NCBI GenBank assembly: GCA_902788505.1
Contig: CADAKH010000009.1
Location: forward strand, 1-64,000
From: Oscillospiraceae bacterium
GTDB lineage: Bacteria > Bacillota > Clostridia > Saccharofermentanales > Saccharofermentanaceae
Direction: 5' to 3'
DNA length: 64,000 nt
Part shown: positions 8,505 to 19,158 of the stretch, piece after piece
Layout: each line of letters starts with the position of its first letter
Numbering within the stretch: position 1 is the stretch's first letter
Position numbers and translations under genes: made by a program
The notes under the pieces: model-generated
Seen by the model: only the letters and a program-made list of their open reading frames with translations
What the model was told of the DNA's origin: nothing
Databases searched by the model: none

Positions 8505-9717
8505 TTTTGTTATCGCCCAATTTGAAATAATTGTTGAGTGTGCAGACGATCGCACCGTTGTATAGCTTTACGCGCTTGTCAGGCTTGTGGCCTGTTGCTT
8601 CTTCGAAAGCGTTCTCAGGTGTGATTACGGAGAGTCTTAAGCCCTTTTTACAGAAACCTTCTTTTGTAAGGTAGGTGCGGTCGATCAGCTTATAGATCCT
8701 GGCAGCGTCTTCCGGTGTCATGAGACGTCCGCCGTAAGGAGGGTTCGTGATAACGAGCTGTCTGGGGAGTGAAGTGAGCTTCTCGAGATACTCGGGAGTC
8801 ATCTTGGCTGCATCAGCCAGTCTGAACTTTGTGAGCTTTCCGACACCTGCAGCTTCCGCATTGCGCTTTGCAGATTCGACAGCCTTAGGGTCTATGTCAG
8901 AACCATAGAAGTAGCAGTCGTCCATTGGCTCTGTGTCTTCATTGTCCAAAGCTTCCTGAAGAGCTCTTCTGTACGGCTCTTTGCCGATGTATGGGAGATT
9001 TTCATATGCGAAATGACGGTCTCTTCCGGGTGCGATACCGCAAGCTGTCCTTGCTGCTTCGATAACGATAGTGCCTGAACCGCAGAAAGGATCAACCAGA
9101 GCTTCATTGCCATAAGGCCTGTATTTGGCATATGTGAGCATTCCGGATGCAAGAGTCTCTCTTATAGGTGCTTCATGAGTAAGGGGCCTGTAGCCGCGTT
9201 TGTGAAGCCCTGCTCCCGTCGTATCGATCATGAAGCGGCAGGAGTCGTTAACGATGCCGAACTGGATCTTAACTGTTCCCAATTCCTCGTTCTCGCTGAT
9301 AAGAGTGCCGGCGGAAAGTCCTCTGGATACAGCCAGGCTCTCGGCGATTGCCTTTTTGGCAAGCTTTTGAAGAGCGGGAACACCGTAGAGCTTGGATTTT
9401 CTGGAAAAGCCATTTACGATAAATGCCCAGTTGGCGGGAATATAGTCCGACCACTTTATGGCACGGCATCCTTCAAAGAAGGCATTGAAATTCGTATCAG
9501 CATCATCTGAATTGCCGCAGTCAAATTCTCCGACATCGATAAATATACGTTCGGCATGCTTTACCCACATGTTTGCACGGGCAACATCAAAGAAGTCGCC
9601 GTCAAGTGTGACAACACCGTCATTGACAGTGATCTTTTCCTTGTCGTAGCCTCTTTCAAGGAGGTCGCCTTTAGTGGGTGATTCAAGCCCGAAGAGTGTA
9701 GTAATAACTATTTTCAT
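8491..9717 (-). CDS. THUMP-domain RNA guanine-N2 methyltransferase (RlmL/YpsC-like)
   Basis: 408 residues. The N-terminal ~160 residues form the ferredoxin-like/THUMP RNA-binding part; the C-terminal half is a Rossmann methyltransferase with the SAM loop VDPFCGSGTIVIEAA, the GSDIDPKAVESAKRN second motif and the catalytic NPPYGGRL (NPPY class, exocyclic amine methylation). Family members modify 23S rRNA guanine (G2445-type). It heads a two-gene operon with the OGG glycosylase. ATG 9717 is chosen from homologous starts (MKIVITTLFGLE); no strong ribosome site precedes it. Confidence 0.88.
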   Translation of the reverse strand: MKIVITTLFGLESPTKGDLLERGYDKEKITVNDGVVTLDGDFFDVARANMWVKHAERIFIDVGEFDCGNSDDADTNFNAFFEGCRAIKWSDYIPANWAFIVNGFSRKSKLYGVPALQKLAKKAIAESLAVSRGLSAGTLISENEELGTVKIQFGIVNDSCRFMIDTTGAGLHKRGYRPLTHEAPIRETLASGMLTYAKYRPYGNEALVDPFCGSGTIVIEAARTACGIAPGRDRHFAYENLPYIGKEPYRRALQEALDNEDTEPMDDCYFYGSDIDPKAVESAKRNAEAAGVGKLTKFRLADAAKMTPEYLEKLTSLPRQLVITNPPYGGRLMTPEDAARIYKLIDRTYLTKEGFCKKGLRLSVITPENAFEEATGHKPDKRVKLYNGAIVCTLNNYFKLGDNKNGNR

Positions 9718-10157
9718 AGAAAGAAGTATAACAAACTTCAATACATCTTGCTTAAGAAGAAATGTTATACAAAACTTGCTATTTTGAATTGATTATCAAA
9801 AACCCTTGTCAAGTAGCAATTTCGTTTTTTAGGTGTTTTTCTCTCGTGGACACCTGTTATCGAACAAAGGTTCAAAAAAACTCAAAACGCCTTAATTTGT
9901 TGACTCTCAAAGTTTTGCTAGCATCTTGTAATTGTTTTGTCAACAAATGGTAACAAATTGTCAAATCCAATATTTATCGGGGGTTTGGGCACTTTTAAAT
10001 TTGAATTGATTGTTTTTGTAGTTATAAACAAAGTTATGCACATTATGAACATTTTTGTAGATTCATAAATTTGCATTTTCGAGCACTAAAAGGCAAATTT
10101 ACCACTGATTATTTGTTATAATCTTGCGGTAAGAATAAAGATTAAGAGGAGAATCGT
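9718..10157. other. 440-bp divergent intergenic region (RNA methyltransferase / proA)
   Basis: AT-rich, no credible gene: the only open stretch on the plus strand (near 9762-9953) has no ribosome site and a Phe/Leu/Ser-rich low-complexity product. A TATAAT lies at 10117-10122, 35 bp before the proA start, with no clear -35. A stem AGGTGT/ACACCT spans about 9831-9863 without a T-run. AGGAG at 10147-10151 is the proA ribosome site. Confidence 0.4.
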
Positions 10158-11438
10158 ATGTCTGAACTCCATGACATTGCCAAGGTTGCCCGTGAGGCAT
10201 CTTACATCATGGCTTCTTTGGGAAGCGACGTAAAGAATCAGGCTCTCTTGAATGTGGCATCAGCTCTCAAGGCTTCAAAAGATGAGATATTCGCCGCAAA
10301 TAAGACCGATCTTGAAGAGGCACAGAAAGCTGACCTTGAGACTCCACTTATCAAAAGACTTAAGTTTAATGAAGATAAGCTCAATGATGTAGTATCAGGT
10401 ATCGAAAGTCTGACAGGCCTTAATGACCCGGTCGGCAAGGTTACTTTGAGAACGACTTTAGACGACGGTCTTGAACTTACGCGTGTTACATGTCCTATTG
10501 GTGTAATCGGCGTAATCTTTGAGAGCAGACCTGATGCTTTGGTTCAGATCGCATCATTGTGCATAAAGAGCGGCAATGCCGTTTTCCTTAAGGGAGGTTC
10601 GGAAGCTATAAATACCAATAAAGCTCTGGCTTCTGTTATCAGCAAGGCAGGTGTTGAAGCAGGACTTCCTGAAGGCTGGCTTAATCTCCTGACAACACGT
10701 TCAGAGATCGCCGACATGTTAAAGCTCGACGAATATATCGACCTCATTATTCCGAGAGGTTCCAATTCCTTCGTTCAGTACATAATGCAGAATACCAATA
10801 TCGCCGTATTGGGCCATGCTGACGGTGTATGCCACACATATATCGACAAAGATGCAGATCCCTCAAAGGCTATAAAGGTTGCCATTGATGCAAAGACACA
10901 GTATGTATCGGTATGCAATGCCACGGAGACATTCCTTGTAAACGAGGCGTTGAAGGACACTTTGCTGCCTGAACTCGTAAAGGCACTGAAAGATGCCGGA
11001 GTTGAGCTATTCGGTGACGATTATGTATCTGAGACTTTCGGTCTTGCCAAGGTCTCAGAGTGGCACCATGAGTATCTTGCCATGAAGTGTTCAGTCAAGA
11101 TCGTAAAGGATGTTGACGAAGCTATCGCTCATATCAATCACTACGGTTCAGGCCATACTGACGCTATAATCACGGAGAATAGGGAGACAGCTGACCGTTT
11201 CATGACTATGGTTGACTCCGGAAGCGTTCTCGTTAACTGCTCCACAAGATTTGCTGACGGCTTCCGCTACGGATTCGGTGCTGAGGTTGGTATCGCGACG
11301 TCCAAGATCCACGCAAGAGGACCTGTCGGACTCGAAGGACTTGTATCCTACAAGTACCGTCTTGTAGGCAACGGCGATATCGTCGGACCTTACTGTGACG
11401 GAACTAAGAAGTTTAAGCATATTCATCATGAGATTTAA
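10158..11438 (+). CDS. proA: Gamma-glutamyl phosphate reductase
   Basis: 426 residues, the usual length. NADPH-dependent reduction of gamma-glutamyl phosphate to glutamate-5-semialdehyde, second step of proline synthesis. Aldehyde-dehydrogenase fold with the family signatures VIGVIFESRPDALVQIA, FLKGGSEA, the catalytic cysteine in YVSVCNATETFLV, and HARGPVGLEGLVSYKY near the end. AAGAGGAGAA precedes the ATG. proB (glutamate 5-kinase) is not adjacent, so the pathway is split across the genome. rpiB follows after 20 bp. Confidence 0.97.
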   Translation: MSELHDIAKVAREASYIMASLGSDVKNQALLNVASALKASKDEIFAANKTDLEEAQKADLETPLIKRLKFNEDKLNDVVSGIESLTGLNDPVGKVTLRTTLDDGLELTRVTCPIGVIGVIFESRPDALVQIASLCIKSGNAVFLKGGSEAINTNKALASVISKAGVEAGLPEGWLNLLTTRSEIADMLKLDEYIDLIIPRGSNSFVQYIMQNTNIAVLGHADGVCHTYIDKDADPSKAIKVAIDAKTQYVSVCNATETFLVNEALKDTLLPELVKALKDAGVELFGDDYVSETFGLAKVSEWHHEYLAMKCSVKIVKDVDEAIAHINHYGSGHTDAIITENRETADRFMTMVDSGSVLVNCSTRFADGFRYGFGAEVGIATSKIHARGPVGLEGLVSYKYRLVGNGDIVGPYCDGTKKFKHIHHEI

Positions 11439-11458
11439 TTAAGGAAAGAGGCATTAAT

Positions 11459-11911
11459 ATGGTTGTATCCATCGCATCAGATCACGCAGGCTATGAATTG
11501 AGACAGAAAGTCAGAAAGCACCTTGAGGAAAAGGGCTTTGAGGTCCTTGATGGCGGCGCTCCGAACGGAACTGACTCTTATTCTTATGTGGATGCCGGAA
11601 TCAAGGTTGCAGAAGATGTAACGAGCGGCAAGGCTGAGAGAGGAATCGCGATCTGCGGTACCGGAATCGGTATTTCTCTTGTTTGCAATAAATATAAGGG
11701 CATCAGATGCGCTCTTTGCACCAACGAGTTTATGGCAAAGATGTCCAGACAGCATAACGATGCGCAGATCCTTGCTTTCGGTGAGCGTGTTGTAGGTCTG
11801 GGTGTTGCTCTCGGTATGGTTGATGCCTTCTTTGAAGAGGAATTTGCAGGCGGCAGACATGCTGTGCGCGTTGACGGAATCAGGGAAATCGAAGAACGTC
11901 ACTTCAAGTAA
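11459..11911 (+). CDS. rpiB: Ribose-5-phosphate isomerase B
   Basis: 150 residues, RpiB/LacAB family. Interconverts ribose-5-P and ribulose-5-P in the pentose phosphate pathway. Visible: IASDHAGYELR at the N-terminus, and AICGTGIGISLVCNKYKGIRCALC, whose Cys and GTGIG loop form the active site and phosphate pocket. A short 20-bp gap behind proA with AAAGAGG suggests co-transcription. It lies just upstream of the ATP synthase operon, a neighbourhood often seen in Bacillota. Confidence 0.95.
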   Translation: MVVSIASDHAGYELRQKVRKHLEEKGFEVLDGGAPNGTDSYSYVDAGIKVAEDVTSGKAERGIAICGTGIGISLVCNKYKGIRCALCTNEFMAKMSRQHNDAQILAFGERVVGLGVALGMVDAFFEEEFAGGRHAVRVDGIREIEERHFK

Positions 11912-11987
11912 TTTAAAATATTATTTAATTTTCGCAATAATAGCGTAAAATGTCTGTAATAACAGGAAGGGAGCTGGTGGATCAAAA

Positions 11988-12860
11988 ATGACGATTTTAT
12001 CGTTTATTCTGGCCGGCACATGGTTTACGGAGTTCTGGTCAGCCTTTGTAGAACAGCTTACTGAAAGACTGTTTGGTCATAAGAATATCGGAGAAGAGAT
12101 AAGCGAAGCCATTATGCAGGTGCAGATGAGCTTTTCTGCCGGCAATAAATCGCTCATCATTACCGATGCCATCATAGTAACCTGGATCGCTGTTGTTATT
12201 ATGCTGATCATTGTCGCTGTTTTGCTGGGTAAACCTTCAAAGGACCATAAGCTCACCAAGGGTCAGACGATCCTTGTTTCCTTGACAGAGCTTGTTATCA
12301 GCACTGCCATGGGCTTCGGAATGAACCGTAAGCAGGCTGAAGAAGTTGCTCCGATGGTCATGACCTTTGGTCTTGTACTCGTCGCATGTAACTCAATCTC
12401 ATATTTCCATCTCCCGCCTCCGGCAAAGAACATCGCATTCCCTGTAGGATGCGCTATTGTTGCGATCATTTATGTAATCGTTATGACGTTCAAGTTTATC
12501 GGCATTAAGGGATTCTGGATCTCACTTACACAGCCTATAGCTATCATGCTCCCGTTCAGGCTTTTGGACTATGTTATTAAGCCTTTGTCTCTTGCATTGA
12601 GACTTTTCGGTAACGTTTTCGCGGCATTCGTATTCATGGAGTTCTTATCTATCTCCTTACCGGTGATCGTACCTGGTATTGTAGGTCTCTGGTTCGACAT
12701 CATCGATGGAGTTATCCAGGCTGTAGTATTTGCTTACCTGACAATGTCTTACATCGGTGAGAATCTTGAAACTTACAATGAGTACATAGAACACCCTGAA
12801 GAACATCAGAAAAAGAAGAAATCCAAGAAGAGCAAGAAATCTGAAGCTGTAGCAGCTTAA
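11988..12860 (+). CDS. atpB: F1Fo ATP synthase subunit a
   Basis: 290 residues, integral membrane Fo subunit that forms the ion half-channels. The essential arginine is in SLALRLFGNVFAAF (helix 4), and the last helix ends YLTMSYIGENLETYNEYIEHPEE. The C-terminus is an unusual lysine-rich tail (KKKKSKKSKKSEAVAA) in place of the short neutral end of most relatives. The ribosome site GGTGG sits 7 bp before ATG. It is the first gene of the operon; no atpI precedes it. Confidence 0.95.
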   Translation: MTILSFILAGTWFTEFWSAFVEQLTERLFGHKNIGEEISEAIMQVQMSFSAGNKSLIITDAIIVTWIAVVIMLIIVAVLLGKPSKDHKLTKGQTILVSLTELVISTAMGFGMNRKQAEEVAPMVMTFGLVLVACNSISYFHLPPPAKNIAFPVGCAIVAIIYVIVMTFKFIGIKGFWISLTQPIAIMLPFRLLDYVIKPLSLALRLFGNVFAAFVFMEFLSISLPVIVPGIVGLWFDIIDGVIQAVVFAYLTMSYIGENLETYNEYIEHPEEHQKKKKSKKSKKSEAVAA

Positions 12861-12900
12861 TACGGAATTCAAACAGATAATATTATAGGAGGCCAAATAT

Positions 12901-13176
12901 ATGACTAACATTCTTATCGCAGCATTACCTATCATAGCTGCACTTGAGACTAAGGGAATCGCAGCAATTTCAGCAGCGATTGCTATCTCTTGTGGTGCTA
13001 TCGGATCTACTGCAGCCATGGGTAAGGCGACAAGTTCAGCTCTTGAAGCAGGCGCAAGACAGCCTGAGATCATCTCAAAGCTTCAGACACTGCTCCTTAT
13101 CGCTATCGTATTCATGGAGTCAATCGGAATCTATGCACTCGTTGTCGCATTCCTTTTGATCTTTACAGTAGGCTGA
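12901..13176 (+). CDS. atpE: F1Fo ATP synthase subunit c
   Basis: 91 residues, two-helix hairpin of the rotor ring. The ion-binding carboxylate is Glu73 in FMESIGIY; the polar loop ARQPE (52-56) contacts gamma and epsilon. Ser74 after the glutamate occurs in Na+ rings, but the other Na+ ligands of the Ilyobacter type are missing (Ser36 where Gln32 is expected, Ile75 where Thr67 is), so the coupling ion cannot be settled and H+ seems more likely. AGGAGG stands 8 bp before ATG. Confidence 0.95.
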   Translation: MTNILIAALPIIAALETKGIAAISAAIAISCGAIGSTAAMGKATSSALEAGARQPEIISKLQTLLLIAIVFMESIGIYALVVAFLLIFTVG

Positions 13177-13213
13177 TCAGAAAGATTTCCGAGAGTTAAT
13201 GGAGCTAAACAGT

Positions 13214-13777
13214 ATGTCATATTTACCGGAGCTGTTATTTGAGGCAGGAGAGTCCAATCTCTTTTCGCCCGATCAGTTTGCAGGATACGCTGTAACTGCC
13301 GTTATCACGATATTCAATATCTTATTGGTATTCGTGGTTTTCAGACTGTTCGCGTATAAGAAGATCCTTAAGCTTATTCATTCACGCCAGGAAGCGCTTG
13401 ACGCGGAGCTCGATGCCGCTAAAAAGGCCAGGGAAGAAGCACAGGCAATCGTTGATTCTTCCAAAGAGACTATTGATGACGCAAAGCGAAAAGGCTCTGC
13501 GATCATGGAAGAAGCAAAGGCCAATGCCGAGAAGCAGAGCAAGGCTGTTATCGATCAGGCAAACGAAGAGGCTCAGCAGATCATCGAGAGAGCTGAAGAA
13601 GATGCTGCAAGAATGAAGCATAACGCCTTCGAGACAATGAAGGACGATATTGCAGACCTGTCAGTTCAGATTGCAGGCCACATCATAGGCGATGCAATCT
13701 CAAAAGAAGAACTTCAGAAATCTGCTTCCAAGCACACTGAAGAGATCCTCAACCAAGAGGTAGCAAAGAGTGAGTAA
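13214..13777 (+). CDS. atpF: F1Fo ATP synthase subunit b
   Basis: 187 residues. One N-terminal membrane helix (TAVITIFNILLVFVVFRLF) followed by a long, charged, Ala/Glu/Lys-rich coiled coil that forms the peripheral stalk. ATG 13214 is preferred because GGAG lies 9 bp upstream; ATG 13199 would start inside that site region. The normal partner of its C-terminus is the delta subunit, but no separate delta gene follows: the next gene overlaps by 8 bp and carries only the delta C-terminal domain fused to alpha. Confidence 0.92.
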   Translation: MSYLPELLFEAGESNLFSPDQFAGYAVTAVITIFNILLVFVVFRLFAYKKILKLIHSRQEALDAELDAAKKAREEAQAIVDSSKETIDDAKRKGSAIMEEAKANAEKQSKAVIDQANEEAQQIIERAEEDAARMKHNAFETMKDDIADLSVQIAGHIIGDAISKEELQKSASKHTEEILNQEVAKSE

Positions 13778-15734
13778 TAACGCAGCTGACAATATGGAAA
13801 ACAAGCAGCCCAATAAGGGAAGGCTCAAAGGACCTTCTCTCCGTATTGAGACTGCAGGTGATATCCCTGAGGAAAAGCTTGTCAGGGTAGCTGCCAAGTT
13901 TGCCGAAGTAAACGAGATCGAAGAGTACCGTCTCTCAATTGAACAGAGAGATGATCTCATCGGCGGTTTCATTGTTTACTATCAGGGAAGCCGTTACGAC
14001 TATTCAATCAAGGGACAGCTCAGCAGAGTCGGTTCCTTCATCAAGCGTACAAGATCTTTCGATGCTTTGGATGAAGACAGCGAAGCATCCAGAAAGGCTC
14101 TTTCCAAGGAAGAATTCCCTGTTACCAAGATCAAAGAAGATCTTGAGAAGGCTTTAGAGCAGTTCCCGGAATCCCATAATCTCAGTATCGATAATATTGA
14201 GCTTACCGAGCTTACGGATTCACAGCTCGATAAGCGTGTACAGGATGCCTTTCTTTTCCAGGAACATAAAGACGAGATCGGTAAGGTCGCCTCAATTTCA
14301 GACGGTGTAGCATCTGTTACAGGCCTTCGTAACTGTATGCTCAACGAGCTTATCTATTTCGCATCCGGAGCTACCGGTATTGCCATGAACCTTGAAAAGA
14401 CCAAGGTCGGCGTAGTTCTCCTTACAGGTGAAGATACCGTTGTAGAGAGCATGAGCTGTAAGCGTACCATGACCACATGTTCCGTTCCTGTCGGTATGGG
14501 ACTTTTGGGAAGAGTAGTAGATGCCCTGGGCCATCCTATCGACGGCAAGGGTGTCATCAGATATACGGAAGAGCGTCCTGTCGAGTCGCCCGCTCCTTTG
14601 ATCATTGAAAGAGCACCAGTCGATACTCCGCTTTTCACGGGTATCACTGCCATCGATGCCCTTACTCCTATCGGAAGAGGACAGAGAGAGCTCATCATTG
14701 GTGACCGTCAGACAGGTAAGACATCCATCGCTCTTGATGCGATCATCAACCAGAAGAATGAGAATGTCATCTGCGTCTATGTCTCAATAGGCCAGAAGAT
14801 GTCCAATATTGTTTCCACAGCCGGCCTTCTCGAAAAGCACGGCGCTATGGACTATACGGTTATAGTTGCTGCTTCAGCTTCAGATTCAGCAGCAATGCAG
14901 TATATCGCTCCGTTCTCGGCCTGTGCTATCGCCGAGAAGTTCATGTACGATTACCATAAGGATGTGCTCATCGTTTACGATGACTTATCCAAGCATGCTC
15001 AGGCATACAGAGCAATTTCACTGCTCCTTCGAAGACCTCCGGGAAGAGAAGCTTATCCGGGTGATGTTTTCTATCTGCATTCAAGATTATTGGAGAGAGC
15101 TGCCAAACTGTCTGACGAGTTGGGCGGAGGTTCTATTACTGCACTCCCGATCGTAGAGACACAGGGTAACGACATCTCGGCTTATATTCCGACCAATGTA
15201 ATTTCCATTACAGACGGTCAGATCTATCTTTCACCTGAATTGTTCTTCTCGGGCCAGAGACCTGCCGTCAACGTCGGTCTTTCTGTATCCCGTGTAGGCG
15301 GTGCCGCACAGACAAAGGCTGTTAAGAAGGTTGCCGGACCTTTGAGAATCTCTCTGGCCCAGGCACGTGAGATGGCTTCTTTCTCGCAGTTCGGTTCGGA
15401 TCTTGATGAGAATACCCAGCTCCAGATCAAGAGAGGTACGGTCCTTAACGAAGTATTGAAGCAGGAGAGATTTGCTCCGCATACAATGGCTTCCGAAGTC
15501 ATTGTCCTGTATTGTGCAACGACTGATAAGTTTAATTTCCTTGCCACAGAGGATATTACGGAATTCTATATGGATCTTTTGAGCAGTATCAAGATCCACC
15601 ATCCGAATATCTTCGAAGAGATCACAGACGGTAAGGAAATAAACGACGAGATCAAGTCCGAGATCGATTCGGCATATGAGGAGTTCAAGGTGGAATTCCT
15701 TGCCGAACACGAGGAGTACGCTGAGGAAGACTGA
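13770..15734 (+). CDS. atpA: ATP synthase: delta C-terminal domain fused to alpha subunit
   Basis: 654 residues against ~505 for a normal alpha. Residues ~24-95 match the C-terminal domain of the delta subunit (AtpH), with its signature LIGGFIVYYQGSRYDYSIKGQL at 63-84. After a charged linker (~95-160), a complete alpha subunit starts near 165 (QDAFLFQEHKDEIGKVASISDGVA), with P-loop GDRQTGKT (~311-318), the arginine finger region (GLSVSRVGGAAQTKA) and a normal end. The delta N-terminal domain is absent from the operon. The start is GTG 13770, with AGAGG 10 bp upstream, overlapping atpF by 8 bp. No internal ATG with a ribosome site is evident before the alpha part, so unfused alpha is unlikely. 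Confidence 0.92.
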   Translation: MSNNAADNMENKQPNKGRLKGPSLRIETAGDIPEEKLVRVAAKFAEVNEIEEYRLSIEQRDDLIGGFIVYYQGSRYDYSIKGQLSRVGSFIKRTRSFDALDEDSEASRKALSKEEFPVTKIKEDLEKALEQFPESHNLSIDNIELTELTDSQLDKRVQDAFLFQEHKDEIGKVASISDGVASVTGLRNCMLNELIYFASGATGIAMNLEKTKVGVVLLTGEDTVVESMSCKRTMTTCSVPVGMGLLGRVVDALGHPIDGKGVIRYTEERPVESPAPLIIERAPVDTPLFTGITAIDALTPIGRGQRELIIGDRQTGKTSIALDAIINQKNENVICVYVSIGQKMSNIVSTAGLLEKHGAMDYTVIVAASASDSAAMQYIAPFSACAIAEKFMYDYHKDVLIVYDDLSKHAQAYRAISLLLRRPPGREAYPGDVFYLHSRLLERAAKLSDELGGGSITALPIVETQGNDISAYIPTNVISITDGQIYLSPELFFSGQRPAVNVGLSVSRVGGAAQTKAVKKVAGPLRISLAQAREMASFSQFGSDLDENTQLQIKRGTVLNEVLKQERFAPHTMASEVIVLYCATTDKFNFLATEDITEFYMDLLSSIKIHHPNIFEEITDGKEINDEIKSEIDSAYEEFKVEFLAEHEEYAEED

Positions 15735-15738
15735 TCTT

Positions 15739-18139
<2,401 letters not shown>

Positions 18140-18149
18140 TTAACGACAT

Positions 18150-18656
18150 ATGGCTGAACACGCAACTCACAAGATCAACCTTCTTATCATTACCCCTTAT
18201 GAAGATTTCTTCGAGGGTATGGTTGACAGTGTCAGGATTCCGACAAGTGACGGCGAGTTCGGTTTTATGGCCGGTCATTCGCCTTTTGTAGCAGCTTTGG
18301 AACCCGGAGCTTGTGTTCTTACAACAGGCGGTGAGACAAAATACTGCATGCTCTCTGAAGGTTATTGTGAGATCAACGGTATGCTCGCACTTATTGTCTG
18401 CAACTCAGCTGAGTGGCCTGAAGACATTAGGCTCAGAAGAATAATCAACGCTTACAAAGCTGCGATCGAAGAGATAAAGACCCATCAGGACAAGAACGGC
18501 AGACCGGTATTTTCTGAAGACAGTGTTGCAAAAGGAAAGCGTGCTCTTGCAAGAATGCGTTTTATCGAGCGTTACGGTACTGACCAGCAGAGAGAAAGAC
18601 TTGCCGACTATAAAAAGAGCGATTTCCCTGACGGAAAGATTCCGAGACTTCAGTAA
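18150..18656 (+). CDS. atpC: F1Fo ATP synthase subunit epsilon
   Basis: 168 residues, longer than the usual 130-140. The N-terminal beta-sandwich (LLIITPYEDFFEGMVDSVRIPTSDGEFGFMAGH cut short here as family signature: DGEFGFMAGHSP) is standard. The C-terminal helical part is enlarged (residues ~95-168, including IKTHQDKNGRPVF and a charged tail ending PRLQ). This part is the regulatory hairpin that can block rotation in other bacteria. Last gene of the operon; a stem-loop follows. Confidence 0.92.
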   Translation: MAEHATHKINLLIITPYEDFFEGMVDSVRIPTSDGEFGFMAGHSPFVAALEPGACVLTTGGETKYCMLSEGYCEINGMLALIVCNSAEWPEDIRLRRIINAYKAAIEEIKTHQDKNGRPVFSEDSVAKGKRALARMRFIERYGTDQQRERLADYKKSDFPDGKIPRLQ

Positions 18657-18682
18657 TTGCAAGGAAACCGAGCCAAAAGAAA

Positions 18683-18735
18683 AAGGCTCTAGGCCCTCCG
18701 CTATCCAGCAGTGGGTCGAGCCTTATCTTATCTAG
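18683..18735 (+). terminator. Probable terminator of the atp operon
   Basis: AAGGCTC pairs with GAGCCTT around a 28-nt structured loop, followed by the moderately T-rich ATCTTATCT. The loop is longer than usual, so confidence is limited. Confidence 0.5.
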
Positions 18736-18765
18736 ATAATATCACTTGGAAATGAAAAATCAATG

Positions 18766-19155
18766 TTATTTTTTGTAAGATAGAAGAGTACAATCTTTTC
18801 TTATTATGTATAGTTTTTTTAGCTGGGAATTTAACTTAAATTCCAGTTCAAGTTTATGAATGCTTTTTGCTTCAGCCAACTTAGTATTTCTTAGGTCAAA
18901 TATGATATTTTGAGATTGCTTAATTGCTTTGCGTATATTGTTTTCTATAGTTCTTTTGCTTTCACCTATAGGACATTTGATTTCCCATTCAATACCATCC
19001 ATTATAATGTCAGGAGTATGTTGTTTTGGTATTGCACTTGGATGTATAAAAACTATATTTTTACCTAAATTAGCGAAATATTTGGCTGTTTCAAATTCAG
19101 CTTTTTCCGGTGGTGAGTTTAGTTGAGATATATCTATTGTCCCAATCGTATTCAT
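18766..19155 (-). CDS. CdiA C-terminal-type tRNA nuclease-like protein, stand-alone
   Basis: 129 residues. The core HTPDIIMDGIEWEIKCPIG followed by SKRTIENNIRKAIKQSQNIIFDLR fits the CdiA-CT/Rhs tRNase-type nuclease fold (PD-(D/E)xK-like: Asp of TPDI, Glu and Lys of WEIK). In polymorphic toxins this domain cleaves tRNA; here it is a small free protein without a delivery domain and without an evident immunity gene. It starts 3 bp after the FHA gene stop, with no clear ribosome site. Base composition is far more AT-rich than the neighbours, which suggests transfer. Alternatives: a phage-derived nuclease or a toxin-antitoxin remnant. The family call is from motif reading only. Confidence 0.6.
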   Translation of the reverse strand: MNTIGTIDISQLNSPPEKAEFETAKYFANLGKNIVFIHPSAIPKQHTPDIIMDGIEWEIKCPIGESKRTIENNIRKAIKQSQNIIFDLRNTKLAEAKSIHKLELEFKLNSQLKKLYIIRKDCTLLSYKK

Positions 19156-19158
19156 GTA

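Noticed and set aside
9762..9953. 63-codon open frame upstream of proA
   Set aside because: No ribosome site, low-complexity product, in an AT-rich promoter region.
18683..18735. Riboswitch or attenuator after atpC
   Set aside because: No known aptamer pattern; the simple stem with following T-rich bases is best read as a terminator.
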